64,000 nt of DNA, from the NCBI RefSeq assembly GCF_002119525.1, contig NZ_CP017916.1:310001-374000 (forward strand), read 5' to 3'. The DNA is from Vibrio syngnathi (GTDB lineage Bacteria > Pseudomonadota > Gammaproteobacteria > Enterobacterales > Vibrionaceae). The notes beneath the pieces are model-generated. The model did no database searches. It saw nothing but the letters and a program-made list of their open reading frames with translations, and was not told the origin of the DNA. Shown in pieces: positions 49,747 to 59,708 of this stretch; positions within the stretch are counted from its first letter, which is position 1; each line of letters starts with the position of its first letter. Made by a program: the position numbers and the translations under genes.

Positions 49747-50006
49747 TTAAACTTCTCTCAATATTAGGGGGAATTTGAGCACTATAGGATTCGCCTCTTA
49801 CTTGGGCTTTATTCACCTAGACGCCTAGTTAAATTCTAAAGGTTAGATCTTTTTAATGGTAATGAACTAAGCGACGCAGATCTCACTTACTATGTCGACT
49901 AAATTTCTTTTGCATTGCTACTCGCTTTTAATCGTCATTTAATGATAATGAGTGCAGTAGTTTGATTTAGACATGGTTCATTTAGCCAAGCGTTTGGAAG
50001 CAATTT

Positions 50007-51365
50007 ATGCATATTCATATCTTAGGAATTTGTGGCACCTTCATGGGAGGTGCTGCGGTATTGGCTCGTCAATTAGGTCACAAGGTTACCGGTAGTGACG
50101 CGAATGTTTACCCACCAATGAGCACTTTATTGGAGTCTCAAGGGATTGAAATTATTGAAGGGTTTAACCCAAGCCAGTTAGAACCAAGGCCTGATCTCGT
50201 GGTCATTGGCAATGCGATGAGCCGTGGCAACCCGTGTGTTGAGTATGTCTTAGATAACAACCTTAGATACACATCAGGGCCGCAGTGGTTGCAAGAGTTC
50301 TTACTGCATGACCGTTGGGTTCTGGCGGTATCGGGAACGCATGGCAAGACAACAACATCGAGCATGCTGGCTTGGATCTTAGAAGACTGTGGCTATGCAC
50401 CGGGCTTCCTTGTCGGTGGGGTATTGGGTAACTTTGGTATTTCAGCTCGCCTTGGTGAAAGCATGTTCTTTGTGGTAGAAGCTGACGAATACGACAGTGC
50501 TTTTTTCGACAAACGGTCTAAGTTCGTTCATTACCACCCAAGAACCTTAGTGATGAATAACCTCGAATTCGATCATGCTGATATCTTCGATGACCTTGAA
50601 GCAATCAAGCGACAGTTCCATCATTTGGTTCGCACAGTGCCAAGCAATGGTCGTATTTTCTCACCGAAGCAAGATACCGCGATCCAAGATGTGTTATCTC
50701 GTGGCTGCTGGAGTGAAACTGAGTCGAGTGGTGAACTTGGTGATTGGGATGCCAAGAAGTTAGTTAAAGATGGTTCCAAATTTGAGGTGTACTTCCAAGG
50801 TGAATGTGTTGGAATCGTAGACTGGGATTTAGTTGGCGATCATAACGTAAGCAATGCTTTGATGGCGATTGCGGCGGCAAGACATGTTGGTGTGACACCT
50901 GACTTAGGGTGCGAATCACTGGCGACGTTCATTAATACCAAGCGTCGCTTAGAGTTTAAAGGCGAAGTAGCTGGTGTTTCTGTCTATGACGATTTTGCAC
51001 ATCACCCAACGGCGATTGAACTTACGCTGGGCGGCTTACGTAATAGGGTCGACACAAAGAAAATCATTGCCGTTTTAGAGCCTCGTTCTGCCACCATGAA
51101 GCGCGGTGTGCACAAAGAAACCTTGGCTGACTCGCTCAAGCAGGCGGATTCTACCTACTTATTCCAACCGGATAACATTGATTGGTCGGTACAAGACGTT
51201 GCCGATGCGTGCCATCAACCTGCGCACGTAAGTGATGACATGGATGCATTCGTTGCTAGAATTGTCTCAGAGGCACAAGCGGACGACCAAATCTTGGTAA
51301 TGAGTAACGGTGGCTTTGGTGGCATTCATCAAAAACTGTTGGATGCGTTGGCACTCAAGGGCTAA
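50007..51365 (+). CDS. mpl: Murein peptide ligase Mpl
   Basis: Mpl attaches recycled L-Ala-gamma-D-Glu-mesoDAP peptide to UDP-MurNAc during peptidoglycan recycling. The 452-residue protein is a Mur-ligase: Rossmann start ILGICGTFMGGAAVLARQLGHKVTGSD, ATP loop SGTHGKTTTSSML (near residue 110), EADEYDSAFFDKRSK, and the C-terminal FAHHPTAIE segment. It is separated from ubiX by 37 bp. Confidence 0.96.
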   Translation: MHIHILGICGTFMGGAAVLARQLGHKVTGSDANVYPPMSTLLESQGIEIIEGFNPSQLEPRPDLVVIGNAMSRGNPCVEYVLDNNLRYTSGPQWLQEFLLHDRWVLAVSGTHGKTTTSSMLAWILEDCGYAPGFLVGGVLGNFGISARLGESMFFVVEADEYDSAFFDKRSKFVHYHPRTLVMNNLEFDHADIFDDLEAIKRQFHHLVRTVPSNGRIFSPKQDTAIQDVLSRGCWSETESSGELGDWDAKKLVKDGSKFEVYFQGECVGIVDWDLVGDHNVSNALMAIAAARHVGVTPDLGCESLATFINTKRRLEFKGEVAGVSVYDDFAHHPTAIELTLGGLRNRVDTKKIIAVLEPRSATMKRGVHKETLADSLKQADSTYLFQPDNIDWSVQDVADACHQPAHVSDDMDAFVARIVSEAQADDQILVMSNGGFGGIHQKLLDALALKG

Positions 51366-51402
51366 CTGAACCAAGACCTTATAATTTGAAGTAATTGAGA
51401 AC

Positions 51403-52026
51403 ATGACAAAACACGATAAAGCGATAACCCTCGCTTTCACTGGCGCATCTGGTGCGCCTTACGGACTGCGTTTACTTGAATGCTTATTGGCGGCAGATTA
51501 TCAGGTCTATTTACTGATATCGTCGGCAGCGCGAGTGGTGTTGGCGACCGAGCATGAACTTAAGTTACCTGCTGGGCCAGATGCTGCGAAACAAGCTTTA
51601 GTTAAGCATTTAGATTGCGCCCCAGAAAAGCTGGTGGTATGTGGCAAAGATGATTGGTTCTCACCGGTTGCCTCTGGTTCAGCAGCACCGAAGCAGATGG
51701 TGGTGTGTCCATGCTCTGCAGGTAGCTTGGCATCAATTGCTCATGGCCTATCAGATAACTTGATCGAGCGTGCAGCAGACGTGGTTATGAAAGAGCGAGG
51801 ACAGTTGTTGTTGGTGGTTCGTGAGACGCCATTTTCTACGTTGCATTTAGAGAATATGCACAAACTCTCGACCATGGGCGTGACGATTATGCCTGCAGCT
51901 CCGGGTTTTTATCATCAACCTAAGTCGATTGAAGACCTGGTCGACTTTATGGTGGCACGTATTCTTGATCACCTTGGTATCGAGCAAGGTTTAGTGCCAC
52001 GTTGGGGTTACGATCAACGTAATTGA
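51403..52026 (+). CDS. ubiX: Flavin prenyltransferase UbiX
   Basis: UbiX makes prenylated FMN, the cofactor of the UbiD decarboxylase in ubiquinone synthesis. The 207-residue protein starts with [15 protein letters not shown], the FMN-binding turn, and contains [28 protein letters not shown] and [18 protein letters not shown]. It lies behind mpl, as in many gammaproteobacteria. Confidence 0.94.
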   Translation: MTKHDKAITLAFTGASGAPYGLRLLECLLAADYQVYLLISSAARVVLATEHELKLPAGPDAAKQALVKHLDCAPEKLVVCGKDDWFSPVASGSAAPKQMVVCPCSAGSLASIAHGLSDNLIERAADVVMKERGQLLLVVRETPFSTLHLENMHKLSTMGVTIMPAAPGFYHQPKSIEDLVDFMVARILDHLGIEQGLVPRWGYDQRN

Positions 52027-52073
52027 TCCAAACTTGATAGCTTATTGTTAAAATTCGAATTACAATTCTGAAC

Positions 52074-52178
52074 ACTCATCGGGGAGCGAACCATTCAAAT
52101 AATGAATGCGAGCTGAGATCAAGCAAGTGCTTGGGACCCGTAAACCTGAACCAGATAATGCTGGCGTAGGAATTGAGT
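52074..52178 (+). promoter_or_regulatory. TPP riboswitch (THI element)
   Basis: The P1 arms ACTCA (52074-52078) and TGAGT (52174-52178) enclose the diagnostic blocks GGGGAGC, GCTGAGATCA, GACCCG, AACCTGA and GATAATGCTGGCGTAGGAA. Downstream, CGCTC (52219-52223) can pair with GAGCG (52234-52238) over the thiB Shine-Dalgarno GGAGAG, a likely translational expression platform. Thiamine pyrophosphate should reduce expression of thiBPQ. Confidence 0.95.
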
Positions 52179-52242
52179 TAGGAACAACCTCTACCGTTCT
52201 CCTCCCTCAAACCTGTGCCGCTCAGACCATGGAGAGCGTCCA

Positions 52243-53235
52243 GTGAAATTAACATTAACAACTCTTGCTGTTACTACAGCCATCTCTTTTTCTGCCTTCG
52301 CTGCAGACAACACCTTAACGGTTTACACTTACGACTCTTTTGCTGCGGATTGGGGCCCTCGTCCTGCCGTTGAAAAAGCATTCGAAGAAAAGTGTGGTTG
52401 TGATGTGAATTTTGTCGCGTTAGAAGATGGAGTGTCTATTCTAAACCGCTTACGTCTTGAAGGTGGCAACAGCAAAGCTGACATCATTTTAGGCCTAGAT
52501 AATAATCTCATGGCTGAAGCGAAATCTACAGGCTTATTGGCTGAGCACAGTGTTGATACATCATCTGTGACGCTTCCTAACGGTTGGAACGACAGTACCT
52601 TTGTTCCTTATGATTTTGGTTACTTTGCGTTTATCTATAACAAAGAGAAGCTAGCAAACCCGCCAAAGAGCCTGAAAGAACTGGTTGAGCAACGTGACGA
52701 TCTTAAGGTTATCTATCAAGATCCACGTACATCAACACCAGGCCAAGGCATGATGCTATGGATGAAGTCGGTTTACGGTGATGAAGCAACTGCAGCATGG
52801 AAGAAGCTTGCTCAGAAAACTGTGACTGTGACTAAAGGTTGGTCTGAAGCTTACTCTATGTTCCTAGAGGGCGAGTCTGATTTAGTGTTGTCTTACACAA
52901 CTTCCCCGGCTTATCACATCATTGCAGAAAGTGATTCTAAGTACGCAGCTGCAAGCTTTGAAGAAGGTCATTACACTCAAGTGGAAGTGGCAGCGAAGGT
53001 TAAAGGTAGCAAGAACGAAAAGCTTGCCGATGAGTTTATGGCATTTATCTTAAGTGATGAGTTCCAATCGGCGATGCCTACTGGCAACTGGATGTACCCA
53101 GTGACCGATGTTGAGCTACCAAAAGGGTTCGAGCAACTTACGGTTCCTCAGAAAGCGCTAAGCTTCACACCAGAAGAGATCGCCGAGAAGCGTAAGCCTT
53201 GGATTCGTGAATGGCAGAGTGCACTTACTTTTTAA
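52243..53235 (+). CDS. thiB: Thiamine ABC transporter, periplasmic binding protein
   Basis: ThiB (TbpA) captures thiamine and its phosphates in the periplasm. The start is GTG 52243 behind GGAGAG, giving 330 residues. There is a signal peptide (cleavage after SAFA) and a type-2 binding-protein fold: TVYTYDSFAADWGPRPAVEKAFE, KADIILGLDNNLMAEA and YPVTDVELPKGFEQL. It is controlled by the TPP riboswitch and followed 113 bp later by thiP. Confidence 0.95.
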   Translation: MKLTLTTLAVTTAISFSAFAADNTLTVYTYDSFAADWGPRPAVEKAFEEKCGCDVNFVALEDGVSILNRLRLEGGNSKADIILGLDNNLMAEAKSTGLLAEHSVDTSSVTLPNGWNDSTFVPYDFGYFAFIYNKEKLANPPKSLKELVEQRDDLKVIYQDPRTSTPGQGMMLWMKSVYGDEATAAWKKLAQKTVTVTKGWSEAYSMFLEGESDLVLSYTTSPAYHIIAESDSKYAAASFEEGHYTQVEVAAKVKGSKNEKLADEFMAFILSDEFQSAMPTGNWMYPVTDVELPKGFEQLTVPQKALSFTPEEIAEKRKPWIREWQSALTF

Positions 53236-53298
53236 CTTACTATTTAGGAACATGAGTTTTCTAACGTACTTTTAAAAAACTAGCTTTCTGTATTTAAA

Positions 53299-53326
53299 GG
53301 TTCATTCGTTATGTTTGGAGTGAACC
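53299..53326 (+). other. Stem-loop between thiB and thiP
   Basis: GGTTCATTC and GAGTGAACC form a 9-bp stem (one T-G pair) about 22 bp before the thiP start. No T-run follows. It may lower thiP translation or protect thiB mRNA. Confidence 0.55.
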
Positions 53327-53348
53327 ATTTACGGTAAAAAATCAATTT

Positions 53349-54962
53349 ATGATAAAGAAAACACCTAAGGTCGGGGTTTGGGTTGCGATACTCATTACCG
53401 CCTTCGTGGTTTCAGCAGTTGGGGCATTGCTTAGCAATGCCCCTTCTCTTGATATCAGCCAAGTATGGTCCGATCCTTACTATTGGCATGTAACGAAATT
53501 CAGTTTCTATCAAGCGACACTCTCAACGATGCTGAGTGTTGGCTTTGCTATACCTATTGCTCATGCTCTATGTCGCAGACAATTTTTTGGACGGGCCTTG
53601 TTGTTAAGGCTGTTTGCTTCGACCTTGGTTTTACCCGTATTAGTTGGCGTATTTGGTTTGCTAGCTATTTATGGTAACAGTGGTTGGTTAGCTAAATTTC
53701 TGGCGAACTTCGATATTGAATTGCCATTCTCGATCTATGGGTTGAATGGTATTTTGCTCGCACATGTCTTCTTTAACCTGCCTTATGCTAGCCGTTTACT
53801 TTTACAAGCTTTAGATACCGTACCTGCCGAGCAGCATAAGCTTTGTGCTCATTTGGGTATGAGTCATTGGAATAAATTTAAATGGGTAGAATGGCCGCGA
53901 TTGAGACAACAACTGCCTCATGTGTGTGGCTTAGTCTTCATGTTGTGCTTTACTAGCTTTGCTACCGTGATGGCGCTAGGTGGAGGTCCGAAATCGACCA
54001 CTATCGAACTCGCTATTTATCAAGCGATTAAATTCGACTTTGACTTACAGGCTGGTGCCTTGCTCGCGATATGGCAAATGCTGCTGTGTGGTGTATTAGC
54101 GGTGAGTATTCAGCGCTTGTCTAAGCCTATCTCCGTGACAGCCAGTCAGCTGTCGGAAGAGAAATATTTGGTTAAGGACAGCTGGTGGTCAAAAGCTTGG
54201 GATAGCTTTTGGATCATAGTAGTCTCAATGCTGGTATTGCCGCCATTAGCCATGGTTATCGTCAGTGGTATTAACTCACAAGCACTGACTGTGCTCAGCA
54301 GCGAGCCGTTTTGGGCTGCGTTAATGACCTCGGTTAAAGTCGCGTCATTAGCAAGTGTTATCGCTGTTGGTATTGGTATCGCCATACTGCTGACTAGTCG
54401 AGCATGGCGTTTACAGAACAAGAATTTTCGAGCCGATAAAATCGAGCTGATTGGCACTATTATCTTAGTTACTCCCGGGCTTGTGATCAGTACGGGCCTC
54501 TTCTTATTACTGCGTTCATTCACCGATGTTTTCAGTTTAGCTTTCTTTATCGTGATTGCAGTAAACAGTTTAATGGCGCTTCCTTACGTAATTAAAACCT
54601 TGGCTCAACCTATGCTGCATTTGTCTCAGCAGTATCAGTATGTGTGCGCAAGTTTGGGAATGACTGGTTTCACGCGTTTTAGGCTAGTGGAGTGGCGCGC
54701 ATTGCGAAAACCGATGGCACAAGCTTTCTCGATCAGCTTTATGTTAGCAATGGGTGACTTAAGTGCGATTGCTTTGTTTGGTAGCCAAGATTTTAGAACT
54801 CTGCCTTTGTACCTATTCCAATTATTAGGCAGCTATCAAATGGAAGCCGCAGCTGTGGTTTCCGTGAGCTTACTGTTACTGAGTGTTGGCAGCTTTAGTC
54901 TGATTGAATTTTTATTTACTCGAACCTCAAATCTCAATGCTAAAAAGTTAAGGAACCGATGA
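53349..54962 (+). CDS. thiP: Thiamine ABC transporter, permease
   Basis: ThiP is the inner-membrane channel for thiamine, two fused permease halves in one chain. The 537-residue protein has about 12 hydrophobic helices and two EAA-type loops (QLCAHLGMSHWNKFKWVEWPRL-like near residue 175 and YVCASLGMTGFTRFRLVEWRAL near 430). No clear Shine-Dalgarno precedes ATG 53349, which is odd for an operon gene and suggests low translation. It overlaps thiQ by 4 bp. Confidence 0.93.
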   Translation: MIKKTPKVGVWVAILITAFVVSAVGALLSNAPSLDISQVWSDPYYWHVTKFSFYQATLSTMLSVGFAIPIAHALCRRQFFGRALLLRLFASTLVLPVLVGVFGLLAIYGNSGWLAKFLANFDIELPFSIYGLNGILLAHVFFNLPYASRLLLQALDTVPAEQHKLCAHLGMSHWNKFKWVEWPRLRQQLPHVCGLVFMLCFTSFATVMALGGGPKSTTIELAIYQAIKFDFDLQAGALLAIWQMLLCGVLAVSIQRLSKPISVTASQLSEEKYLVKDSWWSKAWDSFWIIVVSMLVLPPLAMVIVSGINSQALTVLSSEPFWAALMTSVKVASLASVIAVGIGIAILLTSRAWRLQNKNFRADKIELIGTIILVTPGLVISTGLFLLLRSFTDVFSLAFFIVIAVNSLMALPYVIKTLAQPMLHLSQQYQYVCASLGMTGFTRFRLVEWRALRKPMAQAFSISFMLAMGDLSAIALFGSQDFRTLPLYLFQLLGSYQMEAAAVVSVSLLLLSVGSFSLIEFLFTRTSNLNAKKLRNR

Positions 54963-55666
54963 TGTTAGTGATGAAAGATGTGGAGTACCACTATCACCAA
55001 GAGTTGTTTAGTTTTGATTTTCAAGCAGAGCAGGGCGACATTGTTGCATTGATGGGGCCAAGTGGCGCAGGTAAATCAACGCTGTTGGCACTGGTTGCTG
55101 GGTTTATTGAGCCTACATCGGGAGAGATTTCGGTGGCAGGACAATCACTGATTGGCAAGGATGCACATCAGCGTCCATTAGCTATGTTGTTCCAAGAACA
55201 TAATCTGTTTGCTCATCTCACCGTACGTGAAAATATTGGCTTAGGCTTGCATCCGGGGTTAAAGCTTACCGCAACCCAAAAGCTTGAAGTCGAACAGGCC
55301 GCTGCACAAGTGGGTGTCGCTGAGTATTTAGATAGATTGCCTGAGCACTTATCGGGCGGTCAACGTCAGCGTGTCGCGTTAGCTCGATGCTTTGTTCAGC
55401 CTCATGATATTTGGTTGCTTGATGAGCCTTTCTCTGCGCTTGACCCTTTGCTTCGTGAGGAAATGCTTAACCTTGTTAGGCGATTAGCCGCCGAACGAAA
55501 CATTACGGTATTGATGGTGACACACCACTTAGGTGATGCGCGCAGTATCGCAAATAAGTTCGTTTTTGTAGCGCTAGGTAAGGTGTTGGTTGCAGACTCG
55601 ATAGAGACACTGACGGCTGATCATCCACAGCAAGAATTAAGCTCGTTTGTTAAAGCAGGTGAATGA
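54959..55666 (+). CDS. thiQ: Thiamine ABC transporter, ATP-binding protein
   Basis: ThiQ powers thiamine uptake. The 235-residue ATPase has Walker A GPSGAGKST, signature LSGGQRQRVALARC, Walker B WLLDEPFSALD and H-loop VTHHLGDA. It starts with ATGATG overlapping the thiP stop; either ATG is possible. It is the last gene of the TPP-controlled operon. Confidence 0.95.
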   Translation: MMLVMKDVEYHYHQELFSFDFQAEQGDIVALMGPSGAGKSTLLALVAGFIEPTSGEISVAGQSLIGKDAHQRPLAMLFQEHNLFAHLTVRENIGLGLHPGLKLTATQKLEVEQAAAQVGVAEYLDRLPEHLSGGQRQRVALARCFVQPHDIWLLDEPFSALDPLLREEMLNLVRRLAAERNITVLMVTHHLGDARSIANKFVFVALGKVLVADSIETLTADHPQQELSSFVKAGE

Positions 55667-55733
55667 TGATTTTTTCACTCCTGTGAGTACTTATTGATAT
55701 TGATTGCTTCTTGATATCAAGTGCCTCAAAACA

Positions 55734-55763
55734 AAAAGACCTAGCATGCGCTAGGTCTTTTAT
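55734..55763. terminator. Terminator between thiQ and darP
   Basis: AAAAGACCTAGC and GCTAGGTCTTTT form a 12-bp stem with loop ATGC and T-rich tails on both strands, for convergent genes. Confidence 0.92.
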
Positions 55764-55791
55764 TATCTTTCTGACTAAAGGACGGCGAAGA

Positions 55792-56316
55792 TTAGTCGCC
55801 TAGCTTTAGCTCTTTTAAGATTTGGAAGATCTCACGAGAAGACTTAGCCGGTTTATTTGCCACTTTCTCTTTGTTAGCTTGACGTGCGAGCTGACGAAGA
55901 CGTTGACGGTCTGCTTCAGGGTACATTTCCATAACGTCTGAAATGGCCGCATCGCCTTCTGCAACCACACGATCACGCAGTTGTTCTAGTTTGTGCAGTT
56001 CAACTGTTGCTTGAGAGTGTTTGTTGCGAATCTTATCTAAAGCCGCTTGAATTGGCTCTGGATCGACACTGCGCATTACTTTACCAATGTATTGAAGTTG
56101 ACGGCGCTTCGCTTCATTTTTAAAGCGTTGTGCATCTTTAATCGCTTGTGCCAAATCTTCAGACAGCGGAAATTTGTCTAATACAGAAGGCTTTAGGTCA
56201 ACAAGCTCTTCTCCCAGCTTTTGCAGGGCGTCCATGTCCGTTTTCATTTCTGTCTTACTTACCCAGATGATTTCTTCTTCTGGTTCCCATGGGGCTTTTT
56301 GGTTTTTGCGAGCCAT
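55792..56316 (-). CDS. darP: Ribosome biogenesis factor DarP (YjgA/DUF615)
   Basis: DarP assists late 50S subunit assembly in E. coli. The 174-residue highly charged helical protein contains [16 protein letters not shown] and [22 protein letters not shown] and ends [14 protein letters not shown]. It is divergent from pmbA, which is the E. coli arrangement of yjgA and pmbA. Confidence 0.93.
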   Translation of the reverse strand: MARKNQKAPWEPEEEIIWVSKTEMKTDMDALQKLGEELVDLKPSVLDKFPLSEDLAQAIKDAQRFKNEAKRRQLQYIGKVMRSVDPEPIQAALDKIRNKHSQATVELHKLEQLRDRVVAEGDAAISDVMEMYPEADRQRLRQLARQANKEKVANKPAKSSREIFQILKELKLGD

Positions 56317-56434
56317 CTTTTCTGCCTATGTCACTATCTCAAACGAATATATTGCCTATTTTAGCAAGAATCTTGGGGAGAAAGCGAAATTCTTGTTATC
56401 CTACGTAATATTGACCTAAAAAATTAGAATAGAT

Positions 56435-57778
56435 ATGGATGTAAAACAGCAAGTCGCCCAACAACGAGTTGAGCTAGAAGCCGCAGTAGCTAAAGCGTTG
56501 GATATGGCATCAGTGAGTGCAGACGCAGCTGAGGTTGCTATTACTAAGTCAACGGGTTTAAGTGTTTCAACACGTATGTGTGAAGTGGAAAACGTTGAAT
56601 TTAATAGTGATGGTGCTCTAGGTATTACTGTTTACCGCGGCCAGAAAAAAGGCAGCGCATCTACATCAGATCTGAGTGAGAAGGCCATTGCTCAAACAGT
56701 AGCGGCTGCGCTTGATATCGCTCAGTACACTTCTGAAGACCCATTTGCAGGTCCTGCAGCAAAAGAATACATGGTAAAAGAAATTCCAGACTTGGATCTT
56801 TTCCACCCTGATGAACCCAACCCTGATTATGCTGCTGAGATTGCTATTGCTGCTGAGAAGCAAGCGTTAGCTTATAGCGACAAGATTAAGCAGAGTGATG
56901 GCGCAAGCTACGACAGCCATTATGGCGTTAAAGTTTATGGTAACAGTCATGGCTTACTAGCCAGCTACGCTTCAAGTCGCCATAGCACGAGCTGCTGTGT
57001 GATTGGACAAGGCGCTAACGGTGAGATGGAGCGAGACTACAGCTACACCGTTGCACGTCACCGTGATGAGCTATGGACGCCTGAGCGCGTAGGTCAAGAA
57101 GCAGCAGAAAAGACCATTAGTCGTTTGGATGCGAAAAAGCTACCAACAGGTCAATACCCAATAATGTTCGCTAACGATGTCGCTACTGGTTTGATTGGCC
57201 ACCTTGTGATGGCGATCAGTGGTGGTAACCTATACCGTAAGTCATCATTCTTATTGGATCACCTAGGTCAGAAAATTCTACCAGGTTGGTTCAATATCTC
57301 TGAGCGTCCTCATATCTTACGTGGTTTGGCTTCAAGCCCATTCGATAGCGAAGGTGTGTTCACTCAAGATCGTGAAATCATCACTGATGGTGTGTTAGCA
57401 ACTTACCTGCTAACCAGCTATGCCGCACGTAAAATGGATATGACGCCAACAGGTCATGCGGGTGGTATTCATAACTGGTTCGTTAAATCGACAGGTCAAA
57501 ACTTTGAGCAGATGCTAAAAGAGCTTGGCACCGGCTTCCTTGTAACTGAAGTTATGGGTCAAGGCGTTAATACCGTGACAGGTGATTATTCACGTGGCGC
57601 AGCCGGTTTCTGGGTTGAGAATGGAGAGATCCAATATCCAGTATCTGAAGTGACGATCGCGGGTAACCTAAAAGACATGTTCACTCAGATTGTTGCGGTT
57701 GGTAACGACGTAGAAACACGTTCGCAAATTCAAACGGGTTCTATCTTGCTTGAATCAATGAAAGTTGCGGGTGAGTAA
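56435..57778 (+). CDS. pmbA: TldE/PmbA metalloprotease subunit
   Basis: PmbA (TldE) pairs with TldD in a heterodimeric protease that degrades unfolded peptides and matures microcin B17 or CcdA. The 447-residue protein has the family's PmbA signature segments ([56 protein letters not shown]) but no HExxH. That is expected, since TldD carries the zinc site. It is divergent from darP. Confidence 0.95.
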   Translation: MDVKQQVAQQRVELEAAVAKALDMASVSADAAEVAITKSTGLSVSTRMCEVENVEFNSDGALGITVYRGQKKGSASTSDLSEKAIAQTVAAALDIAQYTSEDPFAGPAAKEYMVKEIPDLDLFHPDEPNPDYAAEIAIAAEKQALAYSDKIKQSDGASYDSHYGVKVYGNSHGLLASYASSRHSTSCCVIGQGANGEMERDYSYTVARHRDELWTPERVGQEAAEKTISRLDAKKLPTGQYPIMFANDVATGLIGHLVMAISGGNLYRKSSFLLDHLGQKILPGWFNISERPHILRGLASSPFDSEGVFTQDREIITDGVLATYLLTSYAARKMDMTPTGHAGGIHNWFVKSTGQNFEQMLKELGTGFLVTEVMGQGVNTVTGDYSRGAAGFWVENGEIQYPVSEVTIAGNLKDMFTQIVAVGNDVETRSQIQTGSILLESMKVAGE

Positions 57779-57842
57779 TTAGCTCAATTTGCTTTAGTTT
57801 AAATCTGAAGATCAAACCTGAAGCGTAAATCTGATGTATGGA

Positions 57843-57868
57843 AAAGGGAGCCGATGGCTCCCTTTTTG
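57843..57868. terminator. Terminator between pmbA and mgtE
   Basis: AAAAGGGAGCC and GGCTCCCTTTTT pair around GAT, with a T-run on the plus strand and A's supplying the minus tail. It serves both converging genes. Confidence 0.9.
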
Positions 57869-57926
57869 TATTCAGCGTATCGTCTTAGAATAGGCTGTCT
57901 GTTTATTCACGCTAGATAAGTATGAT

Positions 57927-59282
57927 TTAAATCAGAATGGTTGCTAAGCCTAAGAACACCGATAGGCCAATAACATCGGTTACTGTGGTCAGTGCCATAC
58001 CGCCCGCAAGTGCTGGGTCGATATTCATCTTCTTCAGCATTACCGGGATGGTTACACCTGCAATACCCGCGACAATCAAGTTGGTCATCATCGCCGCTGA
58101 GATGATGCCTCCTAAGATCCAATTACCTTTCCAAGCTACGACTATACCGCCAATGATAACGGCCCATAGAATGCCATTAAGGAAGCCGATAGAGGCTTCT
58201 TTGAGTAGTAGTTCGCGTTTGTTACTGTCACCAATGTGACCAAGCGCTAAACCACGAATCACTAGAGCAACGGTTTGGTTACCTGCAACACCGCCCATGG
58301 ACGGTACGATGGTCATCAAAACGGCAATCGCGGCCATCTCATTCAGTGTAGCCTCAAACATATTTGAAACAGATGCCGCAGCCAGTGCTGCGAGTACGTT
58401 AGCACCTAACCAGACACTACGACGACGGGCGGATTTTACGACGGGTGCGAAGGTATCTTCGTCATCGTCCATACCCGCCATGCTCATCATTGAGTGCTCG
58501 GCATCTTCACGGATAACATCAACCACGTCATCGATCGTGATACGACCGACAAGATGTTGATTACTATCGACCACTGGAGCCGAAACCCAATTACGACGTT
58601 CGAATAGGCTAGCGATATCAGAGGCGCTAGTTTCGACCGCGATCGCTTCGTCGGCATCTTCCATTACTTCTGAAACAGACACATCAGGCTGAGTCGTAAG
58701 CAGTGTGGTGAGCGAGAGGTTACCGATAAGGCGTTCTTCTTGGTCAATAACATACAGAGTATCGGTTGCATCGGGCAGTTCGCCACGCATGCGCAAATAA
58801 CGCAATACAACGTCAACGTCGACATCGCCACGAATCGTGATTACATCGGTATTCATTATCGCACCCGCTGAATCTTCAGGGTACGAAAGGGCTGTTTCTA
58901 CTAATGCACGATCGACGGAGTCCATTTGAGAAAGGACTTCTCGAGAAACATCGTCGGGCAGGCTTCGAAGTACGTACGCGACGTCATCGGTTTCCATGCC
59001 TTCGGTTGCTTCTGCCAAAGTTTCAGGTGCCATTTTCGACACAAGCGCATCTTTGACGTCTTCGTTTAGTTCATCAAGAATTTCACCGTAGTCTTCTGGA
59101 TCGGTGAGTTGCCAGAGTACGTCACGACTTTTGCGAGGGGAGGCTTCTAAAAGGTGTGCAATATCTTCAGGCTCCATGTCCTGAAGTTGTCGACGTACGT
59201 GAACAAATCGGCCGTTTTCTAGGGCTTCGCTGACTTCTTGGAGGGTTTGGTGAGCTTGGTCGAATTCTAATTGCTCTGCCAT
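57927..59282 (-). CDS. mgtE: Magnesium transporter MgtE
   Basis: MgtE is a magnesium-gated channel for Mg2+ uptake. The 451-residue protein has an acidic MgtE N domain (to about residue 130, with LLEASPRKSRDVLWQL), two CBS domains (about 135-255, IDDVVDVIREDAE) and a five-helix membrane domain (about 285-450) with GNQTVALVIRGLALG and LAGGMALTTVTDVIG. The N and CBS domains are acidic, consistent with Mg2+ sensing. It is monocistronic. Confidence 0.95.
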   Translation of the reverse strand: MAEQLEFDQAHQTLQEVSEALENGRFVHVRRQLQDMEPEDIAHLLEASPRKSRDVLWQLTDPEDYGEILDELNEDVKDALVSKMAPETLAEATEGMETDDVAYVLRSLPDDVSREVLSQMDSVDRALVETALSYPEDSAGAIMNTDVITIRGDVDVDVVLRYLRMRGELPDATDTLYVIDQEERLIGNLSLTTLLTTQPDVSVSEVMEDADEAIAVETSASDIASLFERRNWVSAPVVDSNQHLVGRITIDDVVDVIREDAEHSMMSMAGMDDDEDTFAPVVKSARRRSVWLGANVLAALAAASVSNMFEATLNEMAAIAVLMTIVPSMGGVAGNQTVALVIRGLALGHIGDSNKRELLLKEASIGFLNGILWAVIIGGIVVAWKGNWILGGIISAAMMTNLIVAGIAGVTIPVMLKKMNIDPALAGGMALTTVTDVIGLSVFLGLATILI

Positions 59283-59430
59283 ATTTTCCTCCTATCTCAT
59301 TATTCTAACAATGCTTGGAATAGTAACTTAATTCTGGGGCTTGTTTAAATCATAAACTTAGCTAGAACTAATATTTAATATTGATTGGTTCGCTGTTCGA
59401 GTCTTAGGTGTTGTGAACGAAGCGTTTTCG

Positions 59431-59706
59431 TTACTCACCCTCATCAAACTTTGCTTCAATTAGGTGACAGACAGCATCAAGAGCTTGCTGAGAATCAGAG
59501 CCCGCAGCTTGAATGGTAATGTGTTGCCCTTGCGCTGATTCCAGCATAAGCAGACCCATTACACTATCTGCCGTTGCGATTTTATCTTCTTCGCTATGGA
59601 TAGTGATGGTTGCATCAAAGCTTTGGGCAAGCTCAACCAATTTTACGGCTGCTCTAGCGTGAAGACCCAAGCGATTTTGGATCAGTACAGTTCGAGTTAA
59701 TTCCAT
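59431..59706 (-). CDS. ptsO: Phosphocarrier NPr of the nitrogen PTS
   Basis: NPr transfers phosphate from PtsP to PtsN. The 91-residue HPr-fold protein has the phosphorylated histidine at His16 in [14 protein letters not shown] and the second conserved Ser48 region ([11 protein letters not shown]). It is the last gene of the rpoN cluster, 2 bp after rapZ. Confidence 0.94.
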   Translation of the reverse strand: MELTRTVLIQNRLGLHARAAVKLVELAQSFDATITIHSEEDKIATADSVMGLLMLESAQGQHITIQAAGSDSQQALDAVCHLIEAKFDEGE

Positions 59707-59708
59707 GG

